Source of the DNA: Bacillota bacterium
Lineage (GTDB): Bacteria; Bacillota; Clostridia; Saccharofermentanales; DTU023
Assembly: GCA_029570375.1 (NCBI GenBank)
Contig: JAKPXB010000007.1
Span: 1-43,727 of the forward strand
DNA: 43,727 nucleotides
Direction of reading: 5' to 3'
The notes under the pieces were generated by a model. The model was not told where the DNA came from. It searched no databases and saw nothing but the letters and a program-made list of their open reading frames with translations. Of the stretch, positions 41,968 through 43,727 are shown piece after piece (position 1 is the stretch's first letter; each line of letters starts with the position of its first letter). The translations under genes were made by a program, and so were the position numbers.

Positions 41968-43338
41968 TCACCGCGCCGTCAAATAGCGGGCGGAGCTCCT
42001 CCCCGCCAGATAGCCGGAGGAGAACGCCCAGAGAAGATTAAAACCGCCCGTATCGCCGTCGATATCGAGTACTTCACCGCAAGCGAACAATCCCGGGACG
42101 ATCCGGGACATCATCGTGGAAGAATCAAATTCGTCCGTGACAGCGCCGCCCGACGCAACCTGCGCGAACTCAAACCCCCGCGTCCCCTCCACTTCGAGCG
42201 CAAACCCTTTCAAAGCGCCGGCGGTTTCCGCGATACAGCGTAGCGGATCATGAGGATCAGAATGCACGGAAGTCAGAATAACCCGGGCGATCTTTTCGGG
42301 CACGACACCGGACAGGAACGCCGCCATGTGTTCATGTGCCCGATGAGACTCCAGATGCGTTCTGAGCGATTCGGAGCTCATCTCAGGCAGAAAGTCGATG
42401 ATGACTTTCCCGACCGCCTCCCCCGCTGTTTCACTGTCTTTACTGGCCTGCTCCCCTCTTCCCTGACGAAAACCTTCGGCAGGAATCCTGCCGCCACGGG
42501 CGCCACGCGACCGGCTATCGCGGGAGGCTTGCGAGACAAACAGCCCGAGTTCCATCGCCGCGATCCCGGAAAGGCCATACGATGTGATGAGAAATTCACC
42601 GGAGACATCCGGCGAGCGGACTCCCGTGAAAGATTCGAAGCAGGCACTTCCCCGGAACCGGACACCTTCCGCATCAGACATCATGTCATGCTTTCTCAGC
42701 CGCAGAGGAACAAGCGCAGGCAGGGGTTCACAGATGGTATGCCCTAGCGAACGCAGGAGCGAAACCCCGGAATCCGAACCGCCGAGTTGAGGTGACGCGG
42801 GACTCCCGGCCGCGACGATCACGCTTCTCGCGCGCACACTGGATTGATCGGACAGCTGCACTCGGAAACACGTCTCATCCCTCTCAACAGACAGTACACC
42901 GACATCCGCGTTCACAGAAATACCGGCGTCTGAGAGCGCCCGCCGCAGAATAATGACGACCGACTTTGACTGCATCGAGCGGGGATAAACACGTTCGGCG
43001 TGGTCGACAAACGTCATAAGACCGAGCCTTTCGAAAAGGGAAAGGAGTTCGCGCGCGGGCATCCTGAAGAGCGCGCCGTTGACAAATGACGGCCGCGATC
43101 CGTGGTAATGGCCGCGGGGGTCGGCTAAATTGGCGAGATTACAACGACCGTTGCCACTCGCGAGAAGCTTGCGGAAAGGAATCTTTTCCTTCTCGACGAT
43201 CTCCACAGAACCGCGGAAATTACCTTCGCTGACGGCGCCGAGCGCGGCAAGCGCTCCGGAAGCTCCGCCTCCGATAATGAGCAGATCGACCGCGCGGGTA
43301 TTCCGGGTATTATCGTCCAAGTTGTCTGCCCCCTTCAA
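41968..43338 (-). CDS. HI0933/BaiN-family flavoprotein
   Basis: The 456-residue protein has an N-terminal FAD site LLIIGGGASGALAALGA, the family mark KLLASGNGRCNLAN, an inner AAGSPASPQLGGSDSG segment, and the C-terminal FAD-contacting LFACGEVLDIDGDTGGFNLLWAFSSGYLAG. BaiN-type members reduce bile-acid intermediates in some gut Clostridia, but most family members have no known substrate, so only an FAD-dependent oxidoreductase can be claimed. A Ser/Arg/Gly-rich insertion (about residues 275-310) interrupts the middle region. It is followed by mutY and preceded by an unrecognised gene six bases upstream. Confidence 0.9.
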   Translation of the reverse strand: MKGADNLDDNTRNTRAVDLLIIGGGASGALAALGAVSEGNFRGSVEIVEKEKIPFRKLLASGNGRCNLANLADPRGHYHGSRPSFVNGALFRMPARELLSLFERLGLMTFVDHAERVYPRSMQSKSVVIILRRALSDAGISVNADVGVLSVERDETCFRVQLSDQSSVRARSVIVAAGSPASPQLGGSDSGVSLLRSLGHTICEPLPALVPLRLRKHDMMSDAEGVRFRGSACFESFTGVRSPDVSGEFLITSYGLSGIAAMELGLFVSQASRDSRSRGARGGRIPAEGFRQGRGEQASKDSETAGEAVGKVIIDFLPEMSSESLRTHLESHRAHEHMAAFLSGVVPEKIARVILTSVHSDPHDPLRCIAETAGALKGFALEVEGTRGFEFAQVASGGAVTDEFDSSTMMSRIVPGLFACGEVLDIDGDTGGFNLLWAFSSGYLAGRSSARYLTAR

Positions 43339-43344
43339 TCCCGG

Positions 43345-43727
43345 TCATCTGATTGTGACAATCGACGCCTGATCCTCCGATGTCAAAACGAGAAATTCAC
43401 GCATGCCGACAGTCAGGACGCGTTCCGTACCGTCGAGACCGCGCCGCCGGGCGAGAAGATTCCCTGTGATCGTATCGAACAGCATCCATTCATCTCCCGA
43501 CGCGCCGAGCGCATACATGCCGTCGCTCGAAAGAGCGAAACTCTTCAACGGAACAGGGGCATCCGCCCGGACGAACATCTTATCGGACATCGAGGAAGGC
43601 CCGGGGAGATAATACAAGGCCGTCTGCCCGTCCTCCACACCGAGAATCGCCAGGCGCCCTGCCTGCCGCTCCACCTGTACAATCTGCTCAAAGGTGAGAG
43701 ATGCGCGCACTTCTCCGGTATCGTCGC
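43345..43727 (-). CDS. C-terminal end of an unrecognised, possibly beta-propeller protein
   Basis: The frame runs off the right edge; about 127 residues are visible. The readable part has repeating short strand patterns: LAILGVEDGQTALYYLP, SFALSSDGMYALGASGDEWMLFDTITGNLLARRRG and ERVLTVGMREFLVLTSEDQASIVTIR. These resemble WD40 or YVTN-type propeller blades. I cannot name a family from the fragment. It precedes the flavoprotein gene by six bases on the same strand, so it is probably upstream in the same operon. A GTG at 43710 could be read as a start, but the frame remains open through it without a clear ribosome site. Confidence 0.6.
   Translation of the reverse strand, partial: DDTGEVRASLTFEQIVQVERQAGRLAILGVEDGQTALYYLPGPSSMSDKMFVRADAPVPLKSFALSSDGMYALGASGDEWMLFDTITGNLLARRRGLDGTERVLTVGMREFLVLTSEDQASIVTIR

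Overview
The window looks like chromosomal DNA of an anaerobic, low-oxygen-lifestyle Bacillota (Clostridia-type) bacterium with moderately high GC. The evidence is indirect: strong GGAGG-type ribosome binding sites, a CIRCE heat-shock operator, a CdaA/YbbR/GlmM locus, YwlG and NlpC/P60 proteins, and a complete methylaspartate route for glutamate fermentation. I cannot name a species. I see no insertion sequence, prophage, CRISPR array or rRNA. Two tRNA genes are present, tRNA-Thr(UGU) and tRNA-Gln(CUG).

Layout. 1-3159 (minus): glycolytic genes, a fused phosphoglycerate kinase-triosephosphate isomerase followed by phosphoglycerate mutase GpmI, which runs off the left edge. 3415-7299 (minus): an operon of a four-SH3 NlpC/P60 cell-wall hydrolase, a membrane GT2 glycosyltransferase and a PHP phosphoesterase. 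7379-9932 (minus): a P-loop/tRNA-SAD-like protein and a CitX-CitG fusion that makes and attaches the citrate/citramalate-lyase prosthetic group. 10267-12753 (plus): an extended SDR and a GT4 glycosyltransferase. 12899-13527 (minus): Hsp20 behind a perfect CIRCE.

13559-23343 (minus) is the metabolic centre of the window. In transcription order it holds class I fumarase-like alpha and beta subunits (probable mesaconase), a GntR regulator, glutamate mutase S, MutL, glutamate mutase E, methylaspartate ammonia-lyase, and the three citramalate/citrate lyase subunits D, E and F. Together these would convert glutamate via 3-methylaspartate, mesaconate and citramalate to acetate and pyruvate. The CitXG gene about 5 kb further on supplies the lyase cofactor.

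23692-25553 (plus): a small P-loop protein, MscL, and a zinc-ribbon membrane protein with Pro/Gln repeats. 25758-31325: an MMPL exporter with a secreted heptad-repeat partner, divergent from a TetR regulator with two candidate operators between them. 31350-32026: YwlG family and tRNA-Thr. 32225-35210 (plus): a duplicated DUF1538 membrane protein overlapping a gene for a chain with three PII-like domains. 35241-39563 (minus): a fused diadenylate cyclase-YbbR protein, GlmM, and an amidase-like protein lacking most catalytic residues. 39796-43727: a lipoprotein (plus), tRNA-Gln, MutY, an HI0933-family flavoprotein and the end of an unrecognised gene (minus).

The points most worth following are the DUF1538/triple-PII pair, the CdaA-YbbR fusion with its possibly leaderless start and its pseudo-amidase neighbour, and the P-loop/SAD protein tied to the methylaspartate system. 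All function calls come from reading motifs by eye; no database search was run.
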